Shown piece after piece: positions 25,160 to 34,574 of a stretch of 64,000 bases of DNA. Origin of the DNA: CAYNRG01 sp964399545. GTDB lineage: Bacteria > Bacillota_I > Bacilli_A > Erysipelotrichales > Erysipelotrichaceae. Position numbers and translations under genes: made by a program. Each line of letters begins with the position of its first letter. Position 1 is the stretch's first letter. The stretch is taken from NCBI GenBank assembly GCA_964399545.1, contig CAYNRG010000007.1, forward strand, positions 13,978 to 77,977, in the 5' to 3' direction. The notes under the pieces are model-generated. The model saw only the letters and a program-made list of their open reading frames with translations, was not told the origin of the DNA and ran no database searches.

Positions 25160-26267
25160 AATCACTAATTGTTTTTTCTGTTTCTAAATCAAATAAATGC
25201 ATTGCGTCTGAATCTAAGAAGAGTTCAATTTCATCTCCAACACGAGCCTTTGTATTTGGGTTTACACGTGCTGTCATATTTGTCGAATTGCAATCAAAGT
25301 ATAAATAAACTTCTGCTCCAACTAGCTCATACACTTGAACTTTAGCCTTAATCTTATCTTTATATTCTCTTAATGAATATTCTTTATCATGTAAGTCTTC
25401 TGGTCGAATTCCCATCATCACTCGCTTACCTACATAACCTTTATCTTTCAACAATTTAGCTTTTTGATCATTCAAGTGAAGCGCATTATTATCAAAAACT
25501 AAGTATACTCCATCAAACTTTTCAATAACCTCACAAACAATAAAATTCATTTGTGGAGATCCAATAAATCCTGCAACAAATAAATTTGCTGGGTGATCAT
25601 ATAAATTTTTCGGTGTATCTACTTGTTGCATAACACCATCTTTCATAACTACAATTCGAGTCCCTAATGTCATCGCTTCTGTTTGGTCATGTGTTACATA
25701 AATAATAGTTGTCTCTAATCTTTGGTGCAATTGAGAAATTTCTGCTCTCATTTGAACACGCAACTTAGCATCTAGATTACTCAAAGGTTCATCCATTAAG
25801 AACACTTTAGGATTTCTAACTATTGCACGCCCCATTGCGACACGCTGGCGTTGTCCTCCAGATAAAGCTTTTGGTTTACGATCTAACAACTTATCTAAAT
25901 CCAAAATTTTTGCAGCGGCTTCTACTTTTTCTTTAATAACCTCTTTTGGTATTTTACGAAGTTTTAAACCAAAAGCCATATTATCATAAACACTCATATG
26001 TGGATATAAAGCGTAGTTTTGGAAAACCATCGCAATATCTCTATCTTTAGGTTCCACATCGTTTACACGACGATCATCAATAAATAAATCTCCTGAAGTA
26101 ATTTCTTCTAATCCTGCAATCATACGTAAGGTTGTTGACTTTCCACAACCAGATGGTCCAACAAAAATAATAAATTCTTTATCAGCTATCTCAAGGTTAA
26201 AATCTTTTACAGCCTCAAATCCATTTCCATACTTTTTACCAACATGCTTTAACGATAAACTAGCCAT
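25158..26267 (-). CDS. msmX: ABC transporter ATP-binding protein, MsmX/UgpC type
   Basis: 369 residues. Walker A GPSGCGKSTTLRM near 38, Q-loop VFQNYALYPHMSV near 82, signature LSGGQRQRVAMGRAI near 135, Walker B VFLMDEPLSNLDAKLR near 155, His switch YVTHDQTEAM, and a C-terminal TOBE/MalK-like regulatory domain. It energises sugar importers. No permease or binding protein is nearby, as is usual for the shared MsmX ATPase of Firmicutes. Strong SD AGGAGG before the ATG. A PucR-type regulator lies upstream with a terminator in between. Confidence 0.92.
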   Translation of the reverse strand: MASLSLKHVGKKYGNGFEAVKDFNLEIADKEFIIFVGPSGCGKSTTLRMIAGLEEITSGDLFIDDRRVNDVEPKDRDIAMVFQNYALYPHMSVYDNMAFGLKLRKIPKEVIKEKVEAAAKILDLDKLLDRKPKALSGGQRQRVAMGRAIVRNPKVFLMDEPLSNLDAKLRVQMRAEISQLHQRLETTIIYVTHDQTEAMTLGTRIVVMKDGVMQQVDTPKNLYDHPANLFVAGFIGSPQMNFIVCEVIEKFDGVYLVFDNNALHLNDQKAKLLKDKGYVGKRVMMGIRPEDLHDKEYSLREYKDKIKAKVQVYELVGAEVYLYFDCNSTNMTARVNPNTKARVGDEIELFLDSDAMHLFDLETEKTISD

Positions 26268-26310
26268 CTCTATATCCTCCTAATTTTGATTTCATTTTAG
26301 CACATGAAAA

Positions 26311-26345
26311 AAAGAATCTCTATCCATAATTTAACCAAGATTCTT
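26311..26345 (-). terminator. Terminator after the PucR-type regulator
   Basis: 9-bp arms AAAGAATCT/AGATTCTTT with an 18-nt loop, then TTTTTTTCA on the minus strand. An outer GCACA/TGTGC pair may extend the stem. It lies between the regulator and msmX. Confidence 0.8.
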
Positions 26346-26364
26346 TCTTCTTTTTGTGCACTTT

Positions 26365-27342
26365 TTACTTTTTAAGATATTGGTACATCATCAACGCTAT
26401 TTTAAATCGAACTGCATCTTCAAATTTCCGAATATCTAATCCTGATAACTTTTGATACTTTTCAAGCCGGTAAATTAAGGTATTTCGGTGAAGAAATAGC
26501 TTTTGGGCTGTCTTTGAACTATTTAAATCATTCTCAAAAAAAGCATAAATCGTTTGCAAATCTTCTTCATTATCAACATTTTGAAAATCAAAATTTGCCA
26601 TCTCCTCACTTAATTGATTACATTGCTCTTCTGTTAAAGTCGCAATTACCTTCGCCAATCCAAGCCCTTTATTATCTAAAATCCTCGTTGCTGGATAGAA
26701 AATATTTCTTAATCGAGCTAATTGTTGTAAAGATTTTCTAATTTCATAAATTTCCTTAATCGAGCTAAATTTTTCAGAAATGCAACAAACTGCTTTAATC
26801 ATCAATTCAGAATTAATTGTATTGATTAGCAAATGTGCAAAATCAACTGAATCTTCTGGAGATTTCATTAAAATCAAAAAGTCATCATTAATATTAAAAA
26901 AATCTCCTTCAATCATATTTTCTATAACCGTTTTACAATCTTCGAACATCTCTTTATCAAATTCTAGTAAAAAAATTTGCTTTGAAACTTCTCCATCTCG
27001 TTGGTCTAAACTGTCTAATTCATCAGGCGTAAGTAATCCTTTAAACGCCATTTCTATTTGTTGATTTGTGGTCAAATTACTTCTTTCAGTTTCCAAAATG
27101 CTTTTACAAGCAATAGCAACTAATAATAAAAAATCTTTATCTCTCTTGTCAGGAGTTGCTAGATGAAAAGTTTCTACACCTGCTTCAATAGAAACTATTG
27201 TTTTTTGATCATCATACTTCATTTGATCTTGAGTATTCGTTGTTACTAAACATTCGAATTTCGGATCATATAAAGAAAAGTCACATTGCAGTTGCTTTTT
27301 ATATTGATTTAATAGCTGTTCCAATTTAGCAATAGAAACCAC
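26365..27342 (-). CDS. PucR/CdaR-type helix-turn-helix regulator
   Basis: 325 residues. The C-terminal 60 residues carry the PucR-family HTH (FFENDLNSSKTAQKLFLHRN, then TLIYRLEKYQKLSGLDI), which in this family binds DNA as an activator of sugar-diacid or purine genes. The N-terminal part is a small ligand-sensing region without recognised motifs. Start is GTG with GAGGG 6 bp upstream. The effector is unknown; the neighbour msmX is a candidate target because of distance and order. Confidence 0.8.
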   Translation of the reverse strand: MVSIAKLEQLLNQYKKQLQCDFSLYDPKFECLVTTNTQDQMKYDDQKTIVSIEAGVETFHLATPDKRDKDFLLLVAIACKSILETERSNLTTNQQIEMAFKGLLTPDELDSLDQRDGEVSKQIFLLEFDKEMFEDCKTVIENMIEGDFFNINDDFLILMKSPEDSVDFAHLLINTINSELMIKAVCCISEKFSSIKEIYEIRKSLQQLARLRNIFYPATRILDNKGLGLAKVIATLTEEQCNQLSEEMANFDFQNVDNEEDLQTIYAFFENDLNSSKTAQKLFLHRNTLIYRLEKYQKLSGLDIRKFEDAVRFKIALMMYQYLKK

Positions 27343-27368
27343 AATAATCCCTCACTCTCTTATTTTTT

Positions 27369-27396
27369 ATTATATCATGATTTTAGAAATTTCCAA
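27369..27396 (-). promoter_or_regulatory. Promoter of the PucR-type regulator
   Basis: TTGGAA (fwd 27391-27396), 16-bp spacer, TATAAT (fwd 27369-27374), about 25 bp before the GTG start. Confidence 0.65.
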
Positions 27397-27431
27397 TTAC
27401 CTTAGTAGATTCATAATCCCATTTCTTTTAA

Positions 27432-27462
27432 AAAGGTGTATTCACTATTAGAATACACCTTT
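27432..27462 (-). terminator. Terminator of the asp23-fakA transcript
   Basis: Perfect 12-bp arms AAAGGTGTATTC/GAATACACCTTT with a 7-nt loop, then TTTTAAAAG on the minus strand, 7 bp after the fakA stop. Confidence 0.85.
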
Positions 27463-27468
27463 CCTTCG

Positions 27469-29088
27469 TTACTCAACACCTATGAGAAATCCATATACAG
27501 GTTGATCTCCTTGCTGAATTTCAATTTCTACTTCAAAATTTGATTCAATATACGAAACAACCTCTTTTACTTCTTCCTCGGTTGTCCCTTCTCCAACAAT
27601 GAGAGTCATAATTTCACTTTCTTCATCAATCATTTTATCTAGTAATCGATATGTCGCCTCCAACTTACCTTTTGCGGAAACTACAATTTCTTTCTCGAAA
27701 ATTCCCATGTAGTCACCTTCTGCAATTACAACACCTTCGAACGTTGTATCTTTAATTGCATAAGTAATTTGTCCAGTTTTTATATGTTCAATAGCCTCTG
27801 TCATATCCTTTATGTTATCTTCAACTTGCATTTCTGGATTGAACATAATACATGCAGACAACCCTTGTGGAATCGTCTTCGCTGGAAGCACATGAATATT
27901 TTCATCTTCCAGTACTTGCTGAGCCTGCTGTGCTGCTAACACAATATTTGAGTTATTCGGTAATACAAAGATGTGGTCAGCATTTAACTCTTTGATCGCT
28001 GCAACGAAGTCCTCTGTTGATGGATTCATCGTTTGTCCACCTTCAATTACCTTATCTACGCGATATTCTTTAAACAAGGAAACTAATCCTTTCCCTGCAG
28101 CAACTGCAACAATAGCATATTTCTTTTTCTCTCCATTACCAGAAGAATTCCCATCAACAATATGGTCATGTTGTTCCTGCATGTTTTCAATTTTCAATTT
28201 TAAAAACTCGCCATATCGCTGTGCTGTATTCAGAGCATCTCCTGGTGTCAATGTATGCACATGAACTTTTACAATATCTTCATCTTGCACTACTACGATA
28301 GAATCTCCTAATTGCGCTAAAGATGTTCTTAGCTTTTCCTCTTTAAAAGTGTGTAGACTTTCATGGTTCAATCGAACAATAAATTCCGTACAGTAACCAT
28401 ACCCTTCACTTTCTAATGCCATAGCCGCAGAAGAAGTCGACTCCATTTCTTGTTCATTGGTTTCAATTGGATTACCTTCAAGTGCTGCTTTAAATCCTTC
28501 AAAAACTACAAGCAACCCTGCTCCACCACTATCTACTACTCCTACTTCTTTTAGTACAGGTAATAATTCAGGTGTATAATCTAATGTTTTTTTAGCTTCT
28601 TCACATAGTACACTTATATACTCTATCAATGAACAGTCTGGATGGGCATCTAAATATAGCTTCGCCATTTCACTACTTTCACGAATCACTGTCAAAATAG
28701 TTCCTTCTACAGGCCTCATAACAGCTTTGTAGGAAACCTGTGACCCCATAACAAATGCATTTGCCACATCCGCTACAGTCGCCTCTTTCTTTTCATCTAA
28801 ACCTTGATAAAATCCGCGGAATATTTGTGATAAAATCACTCCTGAATTCCCTCGTGCTCCCATCAATAATCCTTTTGACAATGTCTTTGCAACAACAAAT
28901 AAATCATCATTACTTTGTGATACTGCATCCTTAACACCGCTACTAAATGTCATCGACATATTAGTTCCTGTATCTCCATCTGGAACAGGGAAAACATTCA
29001 ATGCATCAATCTCTGCTCGATGATTCGCTAAGTTACATGCTCCACTTTGGAGCATGAGTTTTAATTTTATTCCGTTTAATGTATTCAT
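27469..29088 (-). CDS. fakA: Fatty acid kinase catalytic subunit FakA (YloV, DhaL-domain)
   Basis: 539 residues. The N-terminal DhaL/DAK2 kinase domain has the nucleotide/Mg motif LNVFPVPDGDTGTNMS (residues 31-46) and GARGNSGVILSQI near 77. The central and C-terminal domains follow the YloV arrangement with VVDSGGAGLLVVFEG near 184. In the family FakA phosphorylates fatty acids presented by a FakB (DegV) protein; no fakB is in this window. It follows asp23 by 11 bp, the conserved yloU-yloV pair. Confidence 0.93.
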   Translation of the reverse strand: MNTLNGIKLKLMLQSGACNLANHRAEIDALNVFPVPDGDTGTNMSMTFSSGVKDAVSQSNDDLFVVAKTLSKGLLMGARGNSGVILSQIFRGFYQGLDEKKEATVADVANAFVMGSQVSYKAVMRPVEGTILTVIRESSEMAKLYLDAHPDCSLIEYISVLCEEAKKTLDYTPELLPVLKEVGVVDSGGAGLLVVFEGFKAALEGNPIETNEQEMESTSSAAMALESEGYGYCTEFIVRLNHESLHTFKEEKLRTSLAQLGDSIVVVQDEDIVKVHVHTLTPGDALNTAQRYGEFLKLKIENMQEQHDHIVDGNSSGNGEKKKYAIVAVAAGKGLVSLFKEYRVDKVIEGGQTMNPSTEDFVAAIKELNADHIFVLPNNSNIVLAAQQAQQVLEDENIHVLPAKTIPQGLSACIMFNPEMQVEDNIKDMTEAIEHIKTGQITYAIKDTTFEGVVIAEGDYMGIFEKEIVVSAKGKLEATYRLLDKMIDEESEIMTLIVGEGTTEEEVKEVVSYIESNFEVEIEIQQGDQPVYGFLIGVE

Positions 29089-29099
29089 GCTTTCCTCCG

Positions 29100-29459
29100 T
29101 TAGCTCGTAACACGTACACCTTGAACATAGACATTCACCGCACTAAGCTCAATTTGTAATGTTTTTTCTAATATATACTTTACTTTCTTTTGTACTTCTA
29201 TAACTATTTCTGAAACTTTGATATCATATCCAACAAGGATATACACATCCAATTCCAATCCTTGTGCTGTTTTCCTGACTACAATACCCTTAGAATAATT
29301 TTCTTTCTTCAATAATTCTGCAAGTCCATCCCGAAGTAACTTTCGTGATGCCATTCCAACAACTCCATAACATTCCGTAACAATTCCACCGGTTAATGAT
29401 GCAATCGCTTCTTCCGAAATATTAATGTTCCCTAAACTTGTATTTTTTTCGATAGACAT
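29100..29459 (-). CDS. Asp23/Gls24 family protein (YloU)
   Basis: 119 residues. Typical Asp23 domain: an N-terminal GNINISEEAIASLTGGIV, central YGVVGMAS and C-terminal VNVYVQGVRV. These small membrane-associated or cytoplasmic proteins are linked to envelope stress and often stand before fakA, as here. Strong SD AGGAGG 7 bp before the ATG. Confidence 0.92.
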   Translation of the reverse strand: MSIEKNTSLGNINISEEAIASLTGGIVTECYGVVGMASRKLLRDGLAELLKKENYSKGIVVRKTAQGLELDVYILVGYDIKVSEIVIEVQKKVKYILEKTLQIELSAVNVYVQGVRVTS

Positions 29460-29484
29460 AAGTACTACCTCCTAGTCTTCCTCT

Positions 29485-29514
29485 ATTATATATCAAATTA
29501 CCTATTCTGGTCAA
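29485..29514 (-). promoter_or_regulatory. Promoter of asp23-fakA
   Basis: TTGACC (fwd 29509-29514), 18-bp spacer, TATAAT (fwd 29485-29490), about 30 bp upstream of the asp23 ATG. Confidence 0.7.
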
Positions 29515-29541
29515 AAAATAGATTTTTCGCTAATTTTCAAC

Positions 29542-30531
29542 CTAATTCTCTTCTTTGTCAAAAACACTTAAATCATTTTCATCTGCTCCTAGTGGAACAA
29601 CTATTCGATTTCCTTCTGAATCTAGAATATATTCTCCATTCTTATTGCGATAGTATTTTTTCTCAATTGGATCTCCATATTCATTTTCCATGATATTCCC
29701 CAACCCATCTATCCAATATTCTTTTTCTTCCACGATCAAATTCCACGGACATTCCGATGTATACGCTACGGTCATTCCATCATCCGCAAAGATACATACA
29801 CCTTTCTCTGAAATTTCCGAGACAATTTTATGATATGAGTTCAAAACAGGTAAAGAAAAATAACTTGAAAAGAAGTAGTTTCCATCTAACATCAAAAGTT
29901 CAATTGTTTCTTCATCATAAGAAAGTGGAAAACGGTGAATTTCCGAAATGGACTCAATCATTTCCTTATCTATATCACGAAATGCTCGTACCAAATTAAG
30001 TAATTGTTCATCTGTTTCAAAGCCATTTAGATATGGGATTCTTGAAATCATCGATAAATACTCACTTTTCAAAGAAATTACAGAGCCATTTTTCAGAATG
30101 AGTTCTGGTTCTTTTAGATAGCGATATGCAATAGGTGTTTCTTCTTGGATAACAATTTCTACTACATTATTCTTCCTTAAATAGACTTTAGCATCTTGAA
30201 CCATTAAGGAAGATTCAATTCTCTTTTCAATTTGACTTGAGCGAATAAAGTAAAAATAATCTACTTGTGAAATACCCGATAATTTTTCTACATACTCATC
30301 ACTTAAATAATCATTCCCATCAACTCTTACCCGTTTCACCTTTGCAGAAGGGAGCATCAGCAACAATCCAATAATACAAAGAAAACCAATCAAAACTGCA
30401 CATAAAAAAATTCGCGGTTTTGCTTTCATAAAATCAAACTTTTCCTTTACTTTTCTTCGCTTTTCAAAAACATGATCCACCGCTGTTTTTTGTATTTCTG
30501 CTTTTGAATTTTTCTTTTTATGCTTTACCAA
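29542..30531 (-). CDS. ftsQ: Cell division protein FtsQ/DivIB
   Basis: 329 residues. Basic cytoplasmic N-terminus (MVKHKKKNSKAE), one membrane span near 38-60 (IFLCAVLIGFLCIIGLLLML), then a POTRA domain (VKRVRVDGNDYLSDEYVEKL near 67) and an FtsQ beta-domain. Part of the divisome FtsQLB complex. Start is a TTG overlapping the murB stop, with GGAG 8 bp before it. Following murG and murB in that order is the classical dcw arrangement, but ftsA and ftsZ do not follow. Confidence 0.92.
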   Translation of the reverse strand: MVKHKKKNSKAEIQKTAVDHVFEKRRKVKEKFDFMKAKPRIFLCAVLIGFLCIIGLLLMLPSAKVKRVRVDGNDYLSDEYVEKLSGISQVDYFYFIRSSQIEKRIESSLMVQDAKVYLRKNNVVEIVIQEETPIAYRYLKEPELILKNGSVISLKSEYLSMISRIPYLNGFETDEQLLNLVRAFRDIDKEMIESISEIHRFPLSYDEETIELLMLDGNYFFSSYFSLPVLNSYHKIVSEISEKGVCIFADDGMTVAYTSECPWNLIVEEKEYWIDGLGNIMENEYGDPIEKKYYRNKNGEYILDSEGNRIVVPLGADENDLSVFDKEEN

Positions 30532-31421
30532 TTAAATTTCTCCACTTCCATAACCAAATCAATATTTGCTCTCTCTTTTGCATCTTTTTGAATCATTTCA
30601 ATTAACTGTAAAAACTCCTGTGCTGTTGAATAATTTTCATTCACAATAAAATTTACATGTTTTGAACTAACCAATGCTCCACCATGCCGCTTTCCACGAT
30701 AGCCTAATTGATCAACAACTTGCCAAGCTGGAACTTTTTCAGGGTTTCTAAAAATACTTCCTGCACTTGGATACTCTAACGGTTGTGTTTCTATTCGCCT
30801 TTTTCTTCTGTCCGCCATCAAGCTTTCGATTTCATTTTTTTCGCCCTTTTTCAAGCGCAAACGAACTGCTAAAATAACCCAATTCGCATTTTCCTGAAAA
30901 ATTGAATGACGATAGGAGAAATCACATGTTTCTTTCTTTATCCACTCAACTTTTTTATTTCTGTATACCATCACCTCTTCAATAATATCTTTCATTGAAG
31001 ATTTATAAGCTCCTGCATTCATGAATACAGCTCCACCCACAGTTCCAGGAATTCCACTTCCAAATTCTAAACCACTTAACGATTGTTTCATTGATTCATA
31101 TGCTAAAGCAATTAATGAACACCCCGCTTGGGCAATACATGTCTCTCCTTCAAAATAAAACTCTGTTAATGGCTGCCCTAAGCGAATAATCACTCCTTCA
31201 TAGGCATCATCTGAACAAAGCAAATTACTCCCCTTGCCAATTATCTTGTAAGGGATATTTTCGCCTTCCAACAAACAAATCACGCAATCCAACTCAAGCA
31301 CATTTTCCGGATAAGCAACACATCTTGCAATTCCCCCAATACGCAAGGTTGTCATTCTTGATAAAGGTATATCTCTTTCTATTTTGCAATATTTTCCTAA
31401 TTTTTCGTAAAATTTATCCAT
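30525..31421 (-). CDS. murB: UDP-N-acetylenolpyruvoylglucosamine reductase MurB
   Basis: 298 residues. FAD-binding PP-loop region KIIGKGSNLLCSDDAYEG near 58, GLEFGSGIPGTVGGAVFMNAG-type motif near 118, and type-IIa features PSAGSIFRNPE near 222 and SSKHVNFIVN near 256. Reduces UDP-GlcNAc-enolpyruvate to UDP-MurNAc. Overlaps murG by 8 bp and ftsQ by 7 bp. Confidence 0.96.
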   Translation of the reverse strand: MDKFYEKLGKYCKIERDIPLSRMTTLRIGGIARCVAYPENVLELDCVICLLEGENIPYKIIGKGSNLLCSDDAYEGVIIRLGQPLTEFYFEGETCIAQAGCSLIALAYESMKQSLSGLEFGSGIPGTVGGAVFMNAGAYKSSMKDIIEEVMVYRNKKVEWIKKETCDFSYRHSIFQENANWVILAVRLRLKKGEKNEIESLMADRRKRRIETQPLEYPSAGSIFRNPEKVPAWQVVDQLGYRGKRHGGALVSSKHVNFIVNENYSTAQEFLQLIEMIQKDAKERANIDLVMEVEKFNW

Positions 31422-32505
31422 TTGATTCTCCTATTAATTCTTCAATCCACAAAATCATTTCCTTGGTTGCAAAAGCATGACTAAGTTGAACTGAAGCCTT
31501 TGACATTTCATTTAATCGACTTTTATTCTTTATCAATCCATCAATTTCTTTACAGAGTAGAAGAGTAGTTAAATCTTTCTCTTTTATCATTTCACAGGCT
31601 CCAGCATTTTTTAATGTTTGAGCATTTTTAGTTTGATGATCATTAGGAACATACGGACTAGGTATTAAAATTGACGGAATATTCATCTCAACAATCTCTG
31701 CTGCTGTAGTCGCTCCTGCTCTTGCAACAATCAAATCAACTTGTTTCATAACTCGAACTCCATCAATATAAGGAACCACTTTTATATTACTAGGCAGTTC
31801 TAATCCTTCCATGAATTTACTATATCCTTTATTTCCAGCTACTATTAAAACCTGATATTCTTGATCTGCCATTTTTGGTATTGATTCCTTCAATACACTA
31901 TTAATACTATCCGACCCCAATGATCCCATCACACATAATACCGTTTGTTTATTAGGGTCTAAGCCTAACTCCGCTAGAATTGTTTCATCTTTAACAACTT
32001 GACTAGCCTCACTTGCACGTGGATTTCCTAAAATTCGAGTTTTATCCTTTGGAAATTCATTTAAATTTTCATCATACGATCCAACAATCGCATCTACAAA
32101 TCTTCCTAAAAACTTATTTGCTTTCCCCACATGAGAGTTTTGCTCATGAATCATTGTTTTTATTCCTAACCTATGCGCTGCAAGAACTACAGGAACTGAG
32201 ATGTAATTACCAAACCCAATAACAATATCAGGATTAAATTTTTTTACTATTTTTTTACTTTCCCTATATCCCTTTATTAAATATCCAGCAGCCTTTAATT
32301 TATTCAAAATAGATCCACTTAACCCGTGAACTTCTATCGCTTTATAATTATAACCTCTTTTGGGAACTTCAATAGCTTCCATCCGGTTTGATGATCCTAC
32401 AAATTGAAGTTCTATAGTATCATATTGAGATTCCAACTCTTTCATTAAGGACAGTGCAGGGTAAATGTGCCCTCCGGTTCCTCCTGTTGTAATTAAAACA
32501 CGCAT
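31414..32505 (-). CDS. murG: MurG, UDP-GlcNAc:lipid I transferase
   Basis: 363 residues, GT28 family. G-loop 1 TTGGTGGHIYPALSLMKEL at the N-terminus, G-loop 2 FGNYISVPVVLAAHRLG near 97, HEQNSHVGKANKFLGR, and the UDP-binding RAGATTAAEIVEMNIPSILIP region near 262. Makes lipid II at the membrane inner face. SD AGGAG is 10 bp before the ATG. First gene of murG-murB-ftsQ. Confidence 0.96.
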   Translation of the reverse strand: MRVLITTGGTGGHIYPALSLMKELESQYDTIELQFVGSSNRMEAIEVPKRGYNYKAIEVHGLSGSILNKLKAAGYLIKGYRESKKIVKKFNPDIVIGFGNYISVPVVLAAHRLGIKTMIHEQNSHVGKANKFLGRFVDAIVGSYDENLNEFPKDKTRILGNPRASEASQVVKDETILAELGLDPNKQTVLCVMGSLGSDSINSVLKESIPKMADQEYQVLIVAGNKGYSKFMEGLELPSNIKVVPYIDGVRVMKQVDLIVARAGATTAAEIVEMNIPSILIPSPYVPNDHQTKNAQTLKNAGACEMIKEKDLTTLLLCKEIDGLIKNKSRLNEMSKASVQLSHAFATKEMILWIEELIGESNG

Positions 32506-32618
32506 TTTTCATCAACTCCTGACTACTAGTATATCATATTTATAAGTTCAATTTTGATTTAGATTTAATAAATTTATCTCTTATCTAAGTCATTGAAAAT
32601 ATTTATCATTTTATATAA

Positions 32619-32840
32619 CTATTTCTCATTTATTGTTAAATATTTTCGATCAATATAGTTGGCTACTTTCCATGTTATCCATGGATTGATAAAAATTAAT
32701 AATCCTATTACCAAATAAAAATGAACGATTGATGTCCACGATAAAATAGTAAAAGCTACCATGATTATAATTTCTTCTACAAAATAAAGGCTTAAATATA
32801 TTCCTAAGCAAACAAAGAAGTACATCAATTTATTTTTCAT
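32619..32840 (-). CDS. Small membrane protein, unknown
   Basis: 73 residues with two or three hydrophobic stretches (about 6-22, 25-43, 41-58) and a basic C-terminus (DRKYLTINEK). No family recognised. It has a fair SD (AGGAAGG) 5 bp before the ATG, and lies between ruvB and murG in the same direction. Real gene likely from codon pattern and SD. Confidence 0.6.
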   Translation of the reverse strand: MKNKLMYFFVCLGIYLSLYFVEEIIIMVAFTILSWTSIVHFYLVIGLLIFINPWITWKVANYIDRKYLTINEK

Positions 32841-32872
32841 ATTTACCTTCCTATTTATTTCTATCTCATTTC

Positions 32873-33877
32873 TTAAAAAAGTTGCTGGTGATAATCAATT
32901 CCCAAGTGCTCATATGCTTTTTCTGTAGCTACTCGCCCACGAGCAGTCCTATTAATAAAACCAATTTGGATTAAATAGGGTTCATATACATCTTCTAAGG
33001 TTAAAGATTCCTCGCCAATCGAAATAGCTAAAGCATCTAAGCCTACAGGACCACCTTTAAATCGCTCAATAATTCCTCGCAAGTAGTTTAAATCTACTTC
33101 ATCTAATCCCAATGCATCTACTCCAAGTTTATTTAGAGAGTCTGTAGCTACTTGATAAGAAATAACACCATTGTTTAAAACTTGAGCAAAATCTCGAACA
33201 CGTCGCAACAACCGGTTAGCAATTCTTGGTGTTCCTCTAGAACGTTTAGCAAGCTCTACTACCGCATCTTCATCGATAGCTACATTTAAAACTCTTGCTG
33301 TCCTTGTGATAATATCACTCAACTGTTCCTTAGTGTAGTATTCTAGCTTCGACACTATTCCAAAACGATCTCGGAGTGGGGCTGATAAATCACCCGCTCT
33401 AGTTGTTGCTCCCACTAAAGTAAAGGGAGGTAAATCTAAGCGAATTGCTCTTGTGCTCATTTCTTTTCCAACAACAATATCAATACAAAAATCTTCCATA
33501 GCTGGATAAAGAACTTCTTCAATCACTTTGGGCAAACGATGAATTTCATCAATAAACAAAAAATCTCCAGGTTCAATCGTTGAAAGGATAGCTGCTAAAT
33601 CACCACTCTTTTCAATACTTGGACCACTACAAGTTTTAACTTTTCCGCCCATTTCATTACCTAAAATATAGGCTAATGTGGTTTTACCTAATCCAGGAGG
33701 CCCATAAAGTAAAACATGGTCTAATGTTTCTTCGCGTTGAAGTGCTGCTTGGATAAAAACACTTAAATTAGACTTTAACGCTTTTTGTCCTACATATTCC
33801 TCTAATCGCGCTGGACGTAGCGACTCTTCCTCTTCATCAACTTCTGCTGTAGAAGATAAAATTCTTTCTTCAATCAT
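32873..33877 (-). CDS. ruvB: Holliday junction branch migration ATPase RuvB
   Basis: 334 residues. AAA+ motor with Walker A YGPPGLGKTTLAYIL near 59, Walker B FLFIDEIHRLP near 105, sensor 1 VGATTRAGDLSAPLRDRF, and the C-terminal winged helix with RTARGRVATEKAYEHLG. Works as a hexamer with RuvA. It overlaps ruvA by 4 bp. No ruvC, as expected for Firmicutes that use RecU. Confidence 0.97.
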   Translation of the reverse strand: MIEERILSSTAEVDEEEESLRPARLEEYVGQKALKSNLSVFIQAALQREETLDHVLLYGPPGLGKTTLAYILGNEMGGKVKTCSGPSIEKSGDLAAILSTIEPGDFLFIDEIHRLPKVIEEVLYPAMEDFCIDIVVGKEMSTRAIRLDLPPFTLVGATTRAGDLSAPLRDRFGIVSKLEYYTKEQLSDIITRTARVLNVAIDEDAVVELAKRSRGTPRIANRLLRRVRDFAQVLNNGVISYQVATDSLNKLGVDALGLDEVDLNYLRGIIERFKGGPVGLDALAISIGEESLTLEDVYEPYLIQIGFINRTARGRVATEKAYEHLGIDYHQQLF

Positions 33878-34455
33878 GACTCACCTCTTTTTATTTTCAT
33901 CAAGTATTGCAATCCTATCTTCAAGTATTCATCACTTGATAAATTTGGTTTTTCTCTTAAGTATTTAACAACACTTTTCAACTCTCCTGATTTATAACCT
34001 AGTGTTTTTAGCCCTTCCAATGCATCAGTAATTTCTCTACTAACTGAATTTTCCGCATTAGAATTAACTAATTTCCCTTTTAAATCTAGAATAATTTGAC
34101 TAGCAGTCTTATTTCCTATTCCTGGAAGCGACTTCAAAAAATCAATATCTTTATTTTCAATTGATTGAACAATTTGTTCATAAGAAAATCGACCAAACAT
34201 CCCTAAAGCTGTCTTTGGCCCTAATCCTTTTACTGAAATCAACTTTAAAAAGAGTTCTTGTTCTTGTAAAGTAAGAAATCCATATAAAGACAATTCATCT
34301 TCTCTAACATGTTGATAAGTAAAAAATTGCTTTTCTTCATTTAGCTTTACTTTATCAGTAGAACTAAAAAACACTTTATATCCTATTCCCTGAACATCTA
34401 CAAAAACCCAGTCTACTCCCATTGCAACTACTTTTCCACGTACAAATGCTATCAT
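33874..34455 (-). CDS. ruvA: Holliday junction-binding protein RuvA
   Basis: 193 residues. N-terminal OB domain (MIAFVRGKVVAMGVDWVFVD), helix-hairpin-helix pair (LISVKGLGPKTALGMF and LKSLPGIGNKTASQII), flexible linker, and C-terminal domain that contacts RuvB (DALEGLKTLGYKSGE). I start at the ATG at 34455, 6 bp after AAGGTG; the frame opens three codons earlier at a GTG that is part of that site. Confidence 0.95.
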   Translation of the reverse strand: MIAFVRGKVVAMGVDWVFVDVQGIGYKVFFSSTDKVKLNEEKQFFTYQHVREDELSLYGFLTLQEQELFLKLISVKGLGPKTALGMFGRFSYEQIVQSIENKDIDFLKSLPGIGNKTASQIILDLKGKLVNSNAENSVSREITDALEGLKTLGYKSGELKSVVKYLREKPNLSSDEYLKIGLQYLMKIKRGES

Positions 34456-34499
34456 TTTTATCACCTTTTTTATTTTATCATAAACTTCATCGAATAAAA

Positions 34500-34536
34500 A
34501 GCACTTGTCTTTTGTGTAATACTCAAAACAAGTGCT
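34500..34536 (-). terminator. Terminator of obg
   Basis: 9-bp arms AGCACTTGT/ACAAGTGCT with further TTTTG/CAAAA pairing inside, then TTTTTATTCG on the minus strand. It lies between obg and ruvA. Confidence 0.85.
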
Positions 34537-34574
34537 CCTAACAACTCTTTTCTTAATTCTAATACAATTAATCT

